Positions 15,601 through 27,110 of a DNA stretch of 64,000 nucleotides are shown here, piece after piece. The notes beneath the pieces were generated by a model, which saw nothing but the letters and a program-made list of their open reading frames with translations, did not search any database and was not told where the DNA came from. Each line of letters opens with the position of its first letter. Positions within the stretch are counted from its first letter, which is position 1. A program made the position numbers and the translations under genes. The DNA comes from Bugulina stolonifera (lineage: Eukaryota > Bryozoa > Gymnolaemata > Cheilostomatida > Bugulidae). The stretch covers positions 11,654,223 through 11,718,222 of the forward strand of contig OW285197.1 of the NCBI GenBank assembly GCA_935421135.1. The letters are read 5' to 3'.

Positions 15601-18600
15601 CAAAATGTATATAGTATCTACTCTATATTTTCATGCAAGCACTACTGTATATCTGTATCTACATGTACATGATTTGTATTAATAAGTAACATGGTTGAAC
15701 ATATTTATAATCTCAAACAGGTCTGGATGTTCATGTAGGTCTATATAACAATTATTACATGCATATTATATTGCCACTTGTAATTTAAATATCAAAATTA
15801 TTTTGCATGTATACATGTATTACACTAACACTATCTGCTTGTATTATATTACTACAACATAGTCATGGGCCCTCAACAAGCTTTCGTGAGGAACTATAGG
15901 ATTTTTGTCTCAATATCCTCACTCACAGCTTCCTTTGCTTGCTGTAATAGTCCCTGATTATACTGTATCATTCAATGGCTGGTCATATTATTGAGAAAAC
16001 CATAGGATTACATAAGCCAAATAATTACAGAAAGCTCATAGCTGTAAGATTGTAGTGTAAGTATGGGGCACCTGGTAACTCCCCTACACAGGGCTATAAT
16101 TAGAGAGCCAAGCTATGGGCCTTCACACGTCATACAGGATGTGGACAACACCCCTGTAACTTGGGACTTCCTTTTCCAGAACCCACTTTTCACGATAATT
16201 TTATATGCTGGCTTATCCCAGCCCAAATTATTTTCAGAGTTTTAATAAAGTGAATATAGCAGCCTCAGGGCTTAAAGTTTAGATATACCAAACAAAATAT
16301 TATCATTTCTGTAGCCCTTTAAAGCAACATATCCTTGTGCTTGATGTCATTTACTGGCCATAGTGTACCTTGCTATTGTACTAGTAGTGTAATGACATGA
16401 TGTGAGCTATCCAATAACCAGGTTGTAGCTAAACATTGCTCTAATTAGACCATTACAATGTATGTATCTACTCTAACACCGAAACCTTCTAGTTTTTCCT
16501 ACATGGCATGCAGAATCATTGATAATCTGTTTAACCTCCATGGAAAACTAAGAAGAAAAAATGCTCAACATTAGGCATTTGCATTCATCAAAATGATTAA
16601 TTTAGGTTTGTTGGGAAGATAGATATACCGTTTTAATAATTATACATGTATATTAATTCACCTTGCAAATTTTAATATTTTATGTTTTGTTGGCAAGAGT
16701 ATGCTGCAAAGAATAACTTGCAGTTGATAAAACATTATTATAATGTGGATTAATGAACCGTTTCAACTCCTGTTCAAAAACTTGGCAGATTTCCCAGAAA
16801 CGAAATACTTTGAAGTATATGTGGAATTAGTAGGCGAGACTAATAACAATTGATGATGATTACATAACGCTGTTACATAATGATTATGTATTTATGGTAC
16901 CATAGGATCGTATGATTTTTAGTGCATCTGAAAACAAACACACAACACTATAGGACGTTTTACTCGAGTCATCAGTAAAGGACTGCATGTTTAAACAATT
17001 ATTATTGAAAACTAAAATTTCAACGTTTTACATTCTTTGTCGATGCACTCTCTCTTCTTGTAAAAGTTAGCTTGTCATGGTTGATGACATATTGTAGAGC
17101 AGAAAACGGGAGTTATTGAGAATATAGCCCTAGATCTTGACATCTATCCACATAGGTTAGACATAGAGACAAGTAATACGCCTACTGTCTACACTCCAGG
17201 ACTAACACTACACATTCCTGTAAGTATATCATTAAGAGGAGACAACTCTTAAATGCGCACATGAGGGTATACACTTGGGTTTATACACTGCAATAGGCAT
17301 TTGGCTAAAATCACAGGTGCAGTTTACCCCCACCTCATTTAGTAGCTATTCGAACACTGGTTAAGTATCCTAGTGTTTTCATTTCTTCTCCGACATTTTA
17401 CTGTAGTCTGTTTTCTATAAATATCTAGCCTTTAATCTTGCAAGACAAATCTAACAACAATCACATGAATAAGTTTTGTAAGCCTGAAATTGTTTACTCC
17501 TATTTCAATGTCCTCTAGCTGATGGTGCTACAGCGGGGAACAGCTGCTAGAGATCATTGTATTCTAGTAGAGATCTCTACACCTACTGCTCTTCTATACA
17601 GTGGACGGCTGGCTACTGACAACAATGGAGAGATCATTGTAGACTGGCTCGTTCCTAATAATGTCACTGGTGACCTAGTCCTAGAGGTCTGTACAAATTG
17701 CTTAGCTCTGATTGGTTGCCTAATTCCGTAGCTTAATCTCTAATCACTTCGATGTACATTGCATATAACTCTAATGCTCTAATGCTCTAATGCTAACCTA
17801 TCTTCCATTTATTGAAAGATGCAAATATGGAATGAGTCTTCAATCAATATAATAAATATAGCCTTAGACATGACACCACTGACAAATTATAAATTCATGG
17901 TATCAATATATCATGTAGGATCAGTGGCTATACCAACAAATTTTATTTCCACAGGCTACAGATTGTGAACGGAGTCAACCAACCGTTTCCAGAATTATAC
18001 TCGTTCAACATCAACCTGGTAGAGAATTGGAACCGAGGCTACGAGTTGTAAAGTACAGATACAGTATAGGAGATATTATTCTGTTAAACTCCTCCAATGC
18101 TAATGGCCTTCAAGATATATTAGTAAGTAAAGCACCCAATGCAGTTCACTTCGAATATTCCAAGAAAAATGGGGGAGATAATTCCTTAATTTAAATATTT
18201 AGATAATATGTGTACACGGATGTTTTGTCGTTTTTTGTGATATCACATCTTACTCGCTTCAATTTACAAGACTGATACTCGTACATGCGCAGGTCATAGC
18301 AGAAATGAGTTACAAAATTCAAGGCCAATAATTTTAAAATTTTGTGGGCTACTTCACTTTTCATGGTAATATGGCGGTAGATCATGTTTTTATGTTGTAA
18401 TCGCAATTTCAGTTTATATTCGTCATGCAAGTTGAAGTACATTTAGCCAATCATGTGCTTGTAAAAGGTCATCAATCTGTGAATAAGTTCTTTATACTTA
18501 GCTCCATTCATTTTAGATATATCGGTGTGGGGGAGACATACTCGGTGTGCTACATCTAACCAACGACGGTACACTTGAGGTCAAGGTTACACGAGATATG

Positions 18601-21600
18601 TATCCATGTGTGAAATTCACTTCTCTACAACATTCCATAACCACTCGGGTAGACCAAAGGGACGCGGTCACCAATTCTTTAACAATCCACATAGACAATC
18701 CAAATAAATATAACGTACGTACCATCTATGAGTTTCATCATATAAACTTATTCATCAGTGAAACTGGCAGTATGTCACGCATAATCATGCAGCTTAATTC
18801 ATCATCTAAAAATTGTCTTTCAGCTGAAATACACGTATATATCCGTCAACTTGATTTAGTTGACCTCTCTGATGAAAGCAGGTTAAACAGTATGTAGAAT
18901 GAAGTCTATAATGAGAAGAATCTGAGAGATTATCGTACAGTCTACTACTGAACTGTTTAATATTGATGTATTAACTAAAGCATTATTTGTATAACTGGAT
19001 CTCTCTGCAGATTACCACTGGCAGGGCTCTGTATGAACCTGGACAAAGAGTCGCTCTGCAGATCTCACCTACTCTGTCATCTGAAGGTCACCCTGTGCTA
19101 TCAAGTAACACCACTCTATTGCTGCTTGCCATACCAGACACAGCCGGCAGTACCGTACCAAAGGTAGTACAATTATATCGTATGATTGTCAGCCATTTTG
19201 ATATTGTCAAGCACTTGGTTATTATATTTAAAGAAACCAGAGTAACAAATGCTACGTTTCCATCGGGAACACTCGTCTTTTAAGATAGGAGAGTTCCCTG
19301 ACCTGCACATGTACTCAATCATTGTATTGTAGTGCAATCTCTCCACACATCACAATACTCAAACTATTACCCCTATTTCCAGATTCTGCCAAGGATTAGC
19401 TATACTAACAACTTAGTCAAGACGATACGACGGACACTGCCAGTAAACATGGAGATGATTTCTACTACGTGTGAATCACCAAGTACCTCTGATCTCAATG
19501 GAGACAGTCCTTCTAACAAGCTAAACCTCGTCACATTAGCCCCTGTACCAACAACTAGTAACTCAAATGTAATGGGTCGAAGGCCTAACGCCCCATCCAG
19601 TAATTCACGGAATCGGATACGACATGCTGAGGGTAGAGTATGGAATCATGAATCTCTGCAGACTACAATCTCAGACTATATAGGTACAGAAATCTCATTG
19701 ACCACTGCGTTGCCTCTACTTAGTACTCCAATGCTACCAGAGACCTCTACAACAGAGAGCCCGGTGACTTTATCACGTATGAACTGGTTGCCCAGTAGCC
19801 CAGAGTTTAGAGGTCTTGGCCTACCAGAACACTGGTTTTCTTTAGATGATAGTGGAGCGTTCAGTCCCAGAAGAAGAAGAAGCATCCAGCCATGTGATCA
19901 GCCTTTGGACCCGCAGCAGATCAACAGAATCTACAGGTAGGCTGCCATATCTCGCAAACAGTTATTGTTATCTGATAGCAGACGAAGACTGGACTGTTTT
20001 AATCAGTGTTACATTATAAGTACACCATTGAACTGGAAACTGCTAGCTGCCACATTGGACATAAGTATACTACGAGACTCATAAATTCTCCTCATTGCTG
20101 TAGCTAAATTCTATTTCTATTCTAGATGCGCAAATGAATCATTTCACATTCAATTGCCTTCTTATGACATTGGTGATTGGCTCATCACTGGACTACTCGT
20201 CGACTCACAACATGGCTTACAAATTCTCCAGCCAATCAGCATACATGTGAAAGATGATCTTTATTTAGCGATAAAATCACCTCCATCGGATTTGGTCGAA
20301 GGAGAACAATTCCAAATACACATTTCAGTCATTGCCCCAAATGTTACCAGCACTGTTAATGTGAGTATAGCTTTCGATGACTTACCTAACCATTGAGTCA
20401 TGCAAGACTCATTAGAGTAGGGCTCAAGTCTTTGGTTACTCGTCAAGTACTTTCAATTTCATGCAGCTTCGTTTCTTAAAAGATCAAACCTTAAGTTTCA
20501 TTCCGTACCTGAATTTCTACTTGATCTATTGTGATAAGTGATTGCTGAAGATTGCAATTCGAATAAAGTTTACGACAACTGTATAAAATAGCTACAGATA
20601 TATATCTAAAAATTCAGATATTGTCACCAGTGAATATTTGCAATAAATAGCTTCCTGTTGTTTCAGGCTCACGTTAGACTGCGTCTCTCGGCAGACGAGG
20701 CCTTCTGCTTTAAAAACCTCATGCTAAACTCTTACCCTCATGACAACATGACCTTGCTAAGGGGTGACAAGGTCAAACAGACCTCATTTACTGCTACTGC
20801 TTTGCGAAGAGGTAACTATACTCTGGATGTGGAGTTATGGGTAGACGGAGAGAAGCTAGACGTGGAACACATTCTAATAGAGGTTGGGAAGTTTATATAT
20901 TACAAATTTTGTATAAAGTTTTGATACTTTGCTTTGTCTTTCTCCGACACTGAGATTGTATCATTAACGTTAAATTTCTAGTTTGACTTCCGTCGCTGTA
21001 GGTTTGGTCAATTATCACTTGTACTGTTTGCATCTGTTATATTTCATGTTTTTCTTAGCTTCTCGAATATTACTTTACCTTTTGCACACATACTTTATCT
21101 TACTGGCGAAACTGACCCATCACTAATAGATTTATCATTTGGTCCTTAGAAGCCAAAGATAAATGGTATTGCTAATAATAGCTACTATATTACTTTCTGC
21201 AGGTTTCTGGTTTAATGTTCGGGGACGATGACTGGGCGCCGTTGCAGACGACCCCACTGGCCAACCTCACTGTTGGCAGACGACTCTATGCAGAATCTAC
21301 TAATCTTCAGCTAAAGATGAGGTACAACAAGGAGAATAATCAGCAGAGATGTAAAGGGTAAGTTAGACATCTCTTACTGCAAGTTCACATGGCACCACTT
21401 TCCACTTTACACTTTACACTTGACTGCACTGTCATAAAGACAGAACCAAAAATTAGTGCAATGTATAAAAACTTGGAATTTCCCAATGAATAGGTTTTAG
21501 TAGAACAGGAAACAAAAGTGCAGCAACTCTAACTAAACTGCTTCGTATAACACTATGGCATCTATACTGGTCATAACACAGAAATTGTGAAGAACATATG

Positions 21601-24600
21601 TTTAATAGTTTGAGAGTTGTATTTCCTTGGCTGAATTTGATACAATTCGATATAATCAATTCCTTATTATGATCAGTGAAGGAAGCACAACTCCCGAACC
21701 ATCAAGGAGATTTTTAAATTGTTCTGCAAGGTCTTTGCGAGCTACATGTAGCTCTAAAGTGGCAAGTTGGATCTAGGTGCTTTATATAATCATCACTTAA
21801 GGTTGTTCAGAATGTTATTCCGTTCACAAGAAAGTATGGACTGAAGCAGCCACATTCACAAAAATTAAATAGAGACAATTATGGTTTCATACAACATTAC
21901 AGATTCATGCTAAAGGTTGACCACTCTGTACTGGCACCAACAAGTGACCCCATGTTTATGGACTATGGTGACTACTTCACTGATAGCCTGGTAAGGGATC
22001 GGCGGGCAATAGATACCCACGAGATATCGCCCACCATGTCTCGGCATTCTCTCCGCATCTGTTATCGGTAAGTTATTAATATCTACCTCCAAGCTATATA
22101 ATTGTTTGCACCATGATTCATCAAGTCTCTATTCTTATAACAAAGGTATTCTAATGATTGTGTAACTCTTTATTTGAGGGAAGGTTGTTTTTATTTCTGT
22201 TCCATTCAATGCATTATTACATGTATATTCCTATATATTTGCCATGCTACATAGAAATCTGTTTCCATTTACCAAAAGGGGTTTTCGAAGAATGCAAACA
22301 CCTTTTTGTCAGATCGCTTTTTGTACCATGTCCGAATTCACTTTTTCAGGATTCTGCAGAAATCGGCCCGTGGTTCCTATTACATTGATATTGAAAGTTT
22401 CACCGGCTATAAGCCAGCGGACGATTCCCTCAACTCTGAAGGTGACAATTGTACAATACGAGACGTGGACTCCGTCTCATACGACAAAGGAAAGATCATC
22501 ATGATAGAGAATAATGGAGGAAACCACTCCTGGTGCTGTTTCTCGGTGAGTGGAATAGTATGTCTGAAAACAATAAATAAAAATCGTTTTAGCGAGCGAT
22601 TGAACTCACCACACAGATTGGGTTTTTATACAATTCTAAAGTCTTCCGCATCGTTTTGGTAGTTTTATCTCAACCTTGGTTGTTAATCCTAAAATAAATT
22701 TGGTGTTGCTCAGCAGTGACAAACTTATGAAAATTTCTACACCCAGTAGCAGAATGAAATTCCGTTCATTCTGTAAGCAGAGTGACTTGTGCCAAGCATC
22801 CATTTTTATTTGACTCAACATTATTGTCACACTGACAACAGAACACAAATTTCTTTACTTTTTACTTTAACATCTTTAAAATTTCAGTTGACATTGGAAT
22901 CTACCAGCCAGGAGTATACCAGACACACTCAGTTAAATCAAAGTGCCTCAGTAAGAATGCACAACAGTAACAGCCCAGGAGACTTCTGTCTGGAGTTCTA
23001 CAATCTGCAGACGGAGAGTCCATATAGCGACCATATTTGTTCACAACACGGATGTCTATGTACAGAGGGAGCACTGAGGTAATACTACTTCTATTTATCT
23101 ACCGCCTGATATAATAAAGAATTATATCTTTGTGTATAGAGAGCATTGTTATAGCGTTACTCATGGCTTAAAAAGAAGCTACAATGTTGGATAAATTCCG
23201 GTATTAATAGCCTGTTGGCATTCTCTGGATCTGAAACATTACATGTAGTAGAAGCCAATTATATGTCCTCTCGTTTCATTCATGTCGAAGTTAACATATA
23301 TAGAATAATATACAATGTAGTTTTGCATTTGTCAATATTTTTAGTCACAAGTATACAGTTTTCTTATTTGCAATGACTTTACTTTGAATGAACGATATTA
23401 AATGTAAACCATACCCGCTGAATGTAATTGACATGTAGCCTAACAGACAAAGAGACAGACATTTTTATGGCCTTGCTTCTTTTATATTCACCACAGCACC
23501 TGCAAACGCCTGAGAACTCAGTCTACAAAGAAAGCCACTCTGAATCTAGCTAAAGTTTATTTAGCCGCTAAGTATGCTTTCAAAGTCAAGATGTCACCGA
23601 GCCAAGGTCATGTGAACGCCGACGGATATTATGTAGAGGAAGTAGTCGTAGAGGGTTCTTATGGAAGTATTCACCTTGACACGGGTGAGTTTCTACTATC
23701 CACGACGCCAAATAGGCAGTGGCACAGAGTTTTGAGCATCACTTTTTTGCCGAGTATTGTAATTATTTGTTACACCTGATATTTTCTCCGCTACTGTTGG
23801 ACCACTCCCTCTGGCTGATGATAAATTTCCTCAAGGTTTTCATAATAATGCTTATAGAAAATATTCTGCATTCATTGGATTTTGTGATTAACACACATGC
23901 AGTAACTTATCTGCCCTATTCGATGCACAGGTCAGAAGCTGTTCATATATTACAAAAAGAAGAAACACTGTCAGCTGTTTCACCGAAATGATACTTACTT
24001 AATCATGGGAAGACAACTTCACATTCCACACAAAGATAACAGAACCTCTTCACTGTATCTTGGTAAGTTAGAAAATGCAGGCATATTTTAGATTCAGGAG
24101 TTGTTTACCTCATATGATGCATGCATGAAAGGATAATTCCCAAACGTAAACTCTTTACCTGGTGCACCTATTATTAATTGGAATAATCAAAATTTACATT
24201 TGGAGTTATCTTTTGACTATATTAATGCAAAAGAATAGACAACTCCTGCCTATATATACACCTATTTATTATACATGTTGTACATGTACCTTCCTCACAC
24301 CACCAATGGTATTTTACAAGAATTGAGCCTGAATCACCTACATGAAAGTCCAGAGGGCTCTAGCCACTAAGCCACAACTGCTCCCTTAAACAATATCAGT
24401 AAAGTATGTAAATCTACACTCATAGAATAATAAAACTCAACTGCGTATGCTTGTAGATCACCAGGCGTCAGTCATAAACATGGAAGAGTTGCAAATGAGG
24501 TCCGACTACCGAGTCATAGAATGCTTCCTCGACTCTCTGCTCTGTGCAACAACCCGTTCGATGTGAGTTAATGTCCGCGCTATGACTCATATATGTATAT

Positions 24601-25153
24601 TATGATGACTCATCTACTTATTCTACGACTCATCTATTTATCCTATGACTCAGCTAATGACATTATGACTCATCTAATTATTCTATGATTCATCTACTAG
24701 TAATCTGACTAGTCTACTGATACTCTCACTCTGACTGGAAGCCTTGTCATTCCCAGATAGATCTAGTTTGAAGTTATCCTCTCTCTTATCTGCCAGTGCA
24801 TAACACAGATTTCTTAAACTTTTGTTGCTATTCAAATTTTTGATGTCAATTGTCCTTGATTTAATATGCAATATTTATACTATGCTTTATTTTACAGGTC
24901 ATTGCAAAGTGGAGGCATCAATTTTCCAGTTTCCAAATCTAGTCCCGAAGAGATCGCTGGTATTATCAACAGTAACTGTAGGTACAAAATGAATTTAGAT
25001 ATCAATGGTAGAACTGATTTCTATGAAGCAAAGTTTGGAATATCCGATAAACAATGCAAAGCTGACTTAAGCCATGTTCACAGACAGCAACGAATCTACC
25101 AATCAATACGAAGGCACAGACGTCGCCGAAGGCAGCGTAGGAGGCGGAGTTGA
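573..25153 (+). CDS. Complement C3-like protein lacking thioester and anaphylatoxin domains (25 exons, 1,402 aa)
   Basis: Exons: 573-694, 6803-6987, 7844-8020, 8431-8504, 11199-11336, 12896-12938, 13346-13433, 13905-13986, 14495-14591, 17098-17219, 17519-17686, 17955-18122, 18517-18714, 19011-19163, 19383-19936, 20126-20360, 20667-20882, 21203-21357, 21903-22067, 22350-22545, 22888-23078, 23497-23684, 23931-24062, 24457-24562, 24898-25153. Every junction is GT-AG and phase-matched. Residues 1 to about 23 are a signal peptide (LWMLVFISVSVG core). MG1-MG6-type beta domains follow, including the YTPG and YEPGQRVALQI strands typical of MG4 and MG6. A Ser/Thr/Pro-rich linker (about 615-750) holds LPEHWF, matching the alpha-chain FPESW motif of C3, then RRRR at 768-771. 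MG7 ends near 940. A CUB C-terminal half, MG8 (about 1000-1175, closing in GCLCTEG) and C345C (about 1176-1317, with YLIMGRQ) follow. C3 is about 1,660 aa; here the thioester domain and the six-cysteine anaphylatoxin are missing. This is a secreted protein. An opsonin-like or decoy role is inference only. Confidence 0.85.
2698..2756 (+). repeat. Possible tRNA-derived (pol III) fragment
   Basis: The segment TAGCTCAATTTTGG followed about 25 bp later by GGGTTAAATTCC resembles the A- and B-boxes of a tRNA promoter. The B-box matches the usual GGTTCGANTCC at most positions. The spacing is short and no cloverleaf could be drawn with confidence, so a decayed SINE head is more likely than a working tRNA. 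Confidence 0.25.
6113..6195. repeat. Degenerate tandem repeat of GTGTAGGCCAATTT
   Basis: The phrase GTAGGCCAATTT or a close variant (TAGGTCAATTT, TATACCAATTT, GGAACTAATTT) recurs about six times at 15-20 bp spacing inside intron 1. I see no coding or structural role. Confidence 0.55.
6660..6735 (-). repeat. tRNA-like SINE head
   Basis: On the minus strand the segment reads GGTGTAGCGGTTAACG, an A-box/D-arm-like phrase, followed about 25 bp later by GAGGGTTATAGGGTCAGG, a degenerate B-box region of the form GAGGGTTGTGGGTTC. This is the layout of the 5' part of tRNA-derived SINEs. It lies in intron 1, about 70 bp before exon 2. The element body and tail were not delimited. Confidence 0.35.
8505..11198 (+). 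other. Intron 4 of the C3-like gene: no coding content recognised
   Basis: AT-rich intron sequence. It holds an imperfect tandem repeat at 10612-10690 in which ATGCCAGTATGTTACA and TAATGCATGC recur, and a run of about 16 G at 10859-10874. No open frame here has both splice context and recognisable protein character. Confidence 0.5.
10612..10690. repeat. Short imperfect tandem repeat
   Basis: The unit TAATGCATGC-CAGTATGTTACA occurs about two and a half times with small changes. The local open frame is a by-product of the repeat. Confidence 0.5.
14179..14222. repeat. Two-copy 21-bp tandem repeat
   Basis: GCCAGGTGAT(A/G)TGCCGTTCAG appears twice back to back in intron 8 of the C3-like gene. Nearby at about 14045-14110 is a separate run of AGTAGT/ACTAGT trinucleotides. 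Confidence 0.6.
14592..17097 (+). other. Intron 9 of the C3-like gene: no coding content recognised
   Basis: 2.5 kb of AT-rich sequence with several ACATGTACATG palindromes around 15460-15475 and 15660. The open frames at 15220-15480 and 16063-16245 lack splice context and recognisable domains. Confidence 0.5.
19383..19936 (+). other. Linker exon with RRRR processing site replacing the anaphylatoxin region
   Basis: This is the largest exon of the C3-like gene (residues about 606-790). It begins with the end of MG6-beta, then runs through about 130 residues rich in Ser, Thr, Pro and Asn. It then shows the LPEHWF motif expected at the start of the C3 alpha-prime segment, and finally SPRRRRS. 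A four-Arg furin-type site is normal between the beta and alpha chains of C3, but there it precedes the anaphylatoxin. Here it lies about 12 residues after LPEHWF and no six-cysteine anaphylatoxin follows; only one Cys (QPCDQP) appears before the exon ends. Confidence 0.7.
20667..21357 (+). other. MG7-to-CUB junction where the thioester domain should be
   Basis: The exon 20667-20882 ends with an MG7 strand pattern (GNYTLDVELWVDGEKLDVEHILIEV-type ending, residue about 940). In C3 relatives about 350 residues of CUB-N and thioester domain follow. Here a 320-bp intron leads, in phase 0, directly to the exon 21203-21357. That exon reads as the last part of CUB (LTVGRRLYAESTNLQLKMRY, then a Cys as in the C3 TCNKF region). 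No GCGEQ-like motif and no alpha-helical toroid repeats appear in any exon, and the intron is too short to hold about 900 coding bases. The donor after GAG is GTTGGG, a weak match to the usual GTAAGT. Confidence 0.8.
24330..24397 (-). repeat. tRNA-derived SINE head in intron 24
   Basis: Read on the minus strand this gives GTTGTGGCTTAGTGGCTAGAGC, in which TGGCTTAGTGG is a full match to the pol III A-box consensus TRGCNNAGTGG. About 30 bp later GGCTCAATTCT resembles the B-box. The pattern is typical of metazoan tRNA-derived SINEs. It lies inside the intron between the exons ending at 24062 and starting at 24457. Confidence 0.5.
24898..25153 (+). other. C-terminal exon with arginine-rich tail
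   Basis: This exon encodes residues 1318-1402 of the C3-like protein. It follows the C345C domain, which in C3 is the end of the chain. About 70 residues with two cysteines (NSNCRY, DKQCKA) lead to a terminus in which 11 of the last 14 residues are Arg (positions 1389-1402). The TGA at 25151-25153 stops it. The acceptor at 24896-24897 joins in phase to the donor at 24562. An internal TGTAG|GTAC site could be an alternative donor, but the exon-like sequence at 25388 does not join to it in an open frame. Confidence 0.6.
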
Positions 25154-27100
25154 CATCCAACAGATAACCTTTTACAGCCACCAGTATTTAAAACGCTTCG
25201 CATCATTTATATACATGTATTATATATTTATATTTCACCTATTTTATAGACGTAAATAATAGTACAAAATGCTTTCACATACAGTTTTTAATATTTTGCA
25301 GTTCAAATTTGTACATAGACTTGCACATTAATAATTAGTATTTATTTAATTTTTCAACTGCACGGCAAAAGCTTTTTTATGTTTCAGTCAAGAGGATTTG
25401 TAGTGGTAATAATGTTGTAAAAGTCACTAGTTCCGAGACTGCCTGTACATTGCGTAGAAATCAGTCAAAAGGTCAAATTTATCTTGGAGAGAAGGTAACT
25501 TGTAAATTTGTACTTGAACTGCTATTAGACAAAATAGTTAGCATATTCACAATATTACAGATTAATTTATATTTTGTATTATATTTCATTCAATCCAAAA
25601 CTTGTAAATCATTGCCACAAGGTCCTGTTATTTAACTTCTCCACGGCAGTCGGCCATGTTTAATCCTGTGCAATTACCTACACCACAACTTCTCACCCAC
25701 ATACTCATCTTGTTTTATCTTGTAAATATTATCGATTTTTATTTATTTTCGTAACATTTGTTGTGATTATTATAGTAACTATGTAATGCAATATACATTT
25801 ACAAAACAGTATGTAACAGTACAGTATGTTATGTTATAATATAGAATACAAACTATAGCTATACGTGAGTGTTCTTCATGCGCATCCATGCACAGTCAAT
25901 ATAGAAACACCAAGTTTAATAAATTCGCTATTCAAACTCCTCATCAGCTTATGAACATTGCGTATAAAATTGTCTCCGAGTCCTTATATAAAGTTAGCGA
26001 GTGGTCACTTGAATTTCCCTCAGCATCTTTTGCGTATATGTGGTGAGTATATTGTACGTAAATATACACAACTGTGATATTTTATATAGTAATTATATGG
26101 ACAATATTAATTTCACAAACTGCCAGCATCTTGCAGGTAATAAAGGTGTTAAGTGTTCCTGGATAAAAATATGTAATTGGAATTGTACACAATACTGACA
26201 CAGTTACATGCATGGCATGTCAACACTTCATCGAGTGCAGTATGTTCAACTTAGGGCTATTTTATATTCCCTGTTTTGATTTGAGACTTTTGCCATGATA
26301 CTTGACATTACATTAATCATGCAACCTGTTCAATTTATTTCACATAAAAATTAGTTCCTTCACTTCACATTTGAAGGTCATTCAGGCATATGCATGAGAA
26401 CAATACATGCTTTCTGCTCATACAACAAAAGATCAGCATTATCTATTGTTATTAAACCCAATATTCTCTGATAATTAACTGCCAAGATTATCGATGGGTA
26501 TAATGAGCCACCCCTAATATATTTGCTGTCAAGTCTAGAGACTATGCTTCATACAAGTGCTAGTTAGATCATGCTAGTTATACACTAGTTATCACTCAAT
26601 AGTCATTCATGCGTAACAACGTAGGCTCTTACTCTCTTACTTACCTATCATTCAGTAGAGACTAGAGACTAGCATAATTTACTGTCTTAGCTATCCAGTA
26701 TGCTGTACAGAAGGCAGAAGTATCGCCGGCAGCAGGTCTCTGGCAGCAGGTTTGTTAATTCTATGATTGCTTATTATCTGCTGTTCACAAGCGACAATAT
26801 GAACAGCTACGTCTGCTGATTTCCGTGCGTGTACTTTATCATGGTACTTAGTCTAATGTATACAGTTTGATCAGCGAAATACATAGAATAGGTTTCCATG
26901 GGGAAGGCGCACATGAGATACCCTGCTTCCTTTCAATAACCAGTTGGCACAAGTTGCAACAAATGTCCACAGGTGCTAGATATACACATCTAGTTAGTTA
27001 GTAATGATGATGCATGCTAGCACCTTTACCAGGACGCATGCTGCATATCATTTACATATATATGATACATATCTATGTCTATATCATAGACATACATGTA
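25154..27100. other. Spacer after the C3-like gene
   Basis: About 1.9 kb between the stop codon of the C3-like gene and the left end of the giant inverted-repeat element. One exon-like segment (25388-25494, acceptor TTTCAG, donor AAG|GTAACT, 35 open codons with two Cys) could not be joined to the gene in frame. Nothing else is recognised. Confidence 0.5.
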
Positions 27101-27110
27101 CATACATGAT
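27101..27110. repeat. Left copy of 10-bp putative target-site duplication
   Basis: CATACATGAT directly precedes the left end of the giant element; the same ten bases follow its right end at 41541-41550. Confidence 0.5.

Noticed and set aside
19676..19885. Minus-strand open frame opposite the C3-like linker exon.
   Set aside because: Shadow of a large, GC-richer exon; no independent signals.
25388..25494. Exon-like segment with good acceptor and donor and 35 open codons after the C3-like gene.
   Set aside because: It does not join in frame to the last exon or to its possible internal donor, and the tail exon already has a stop.
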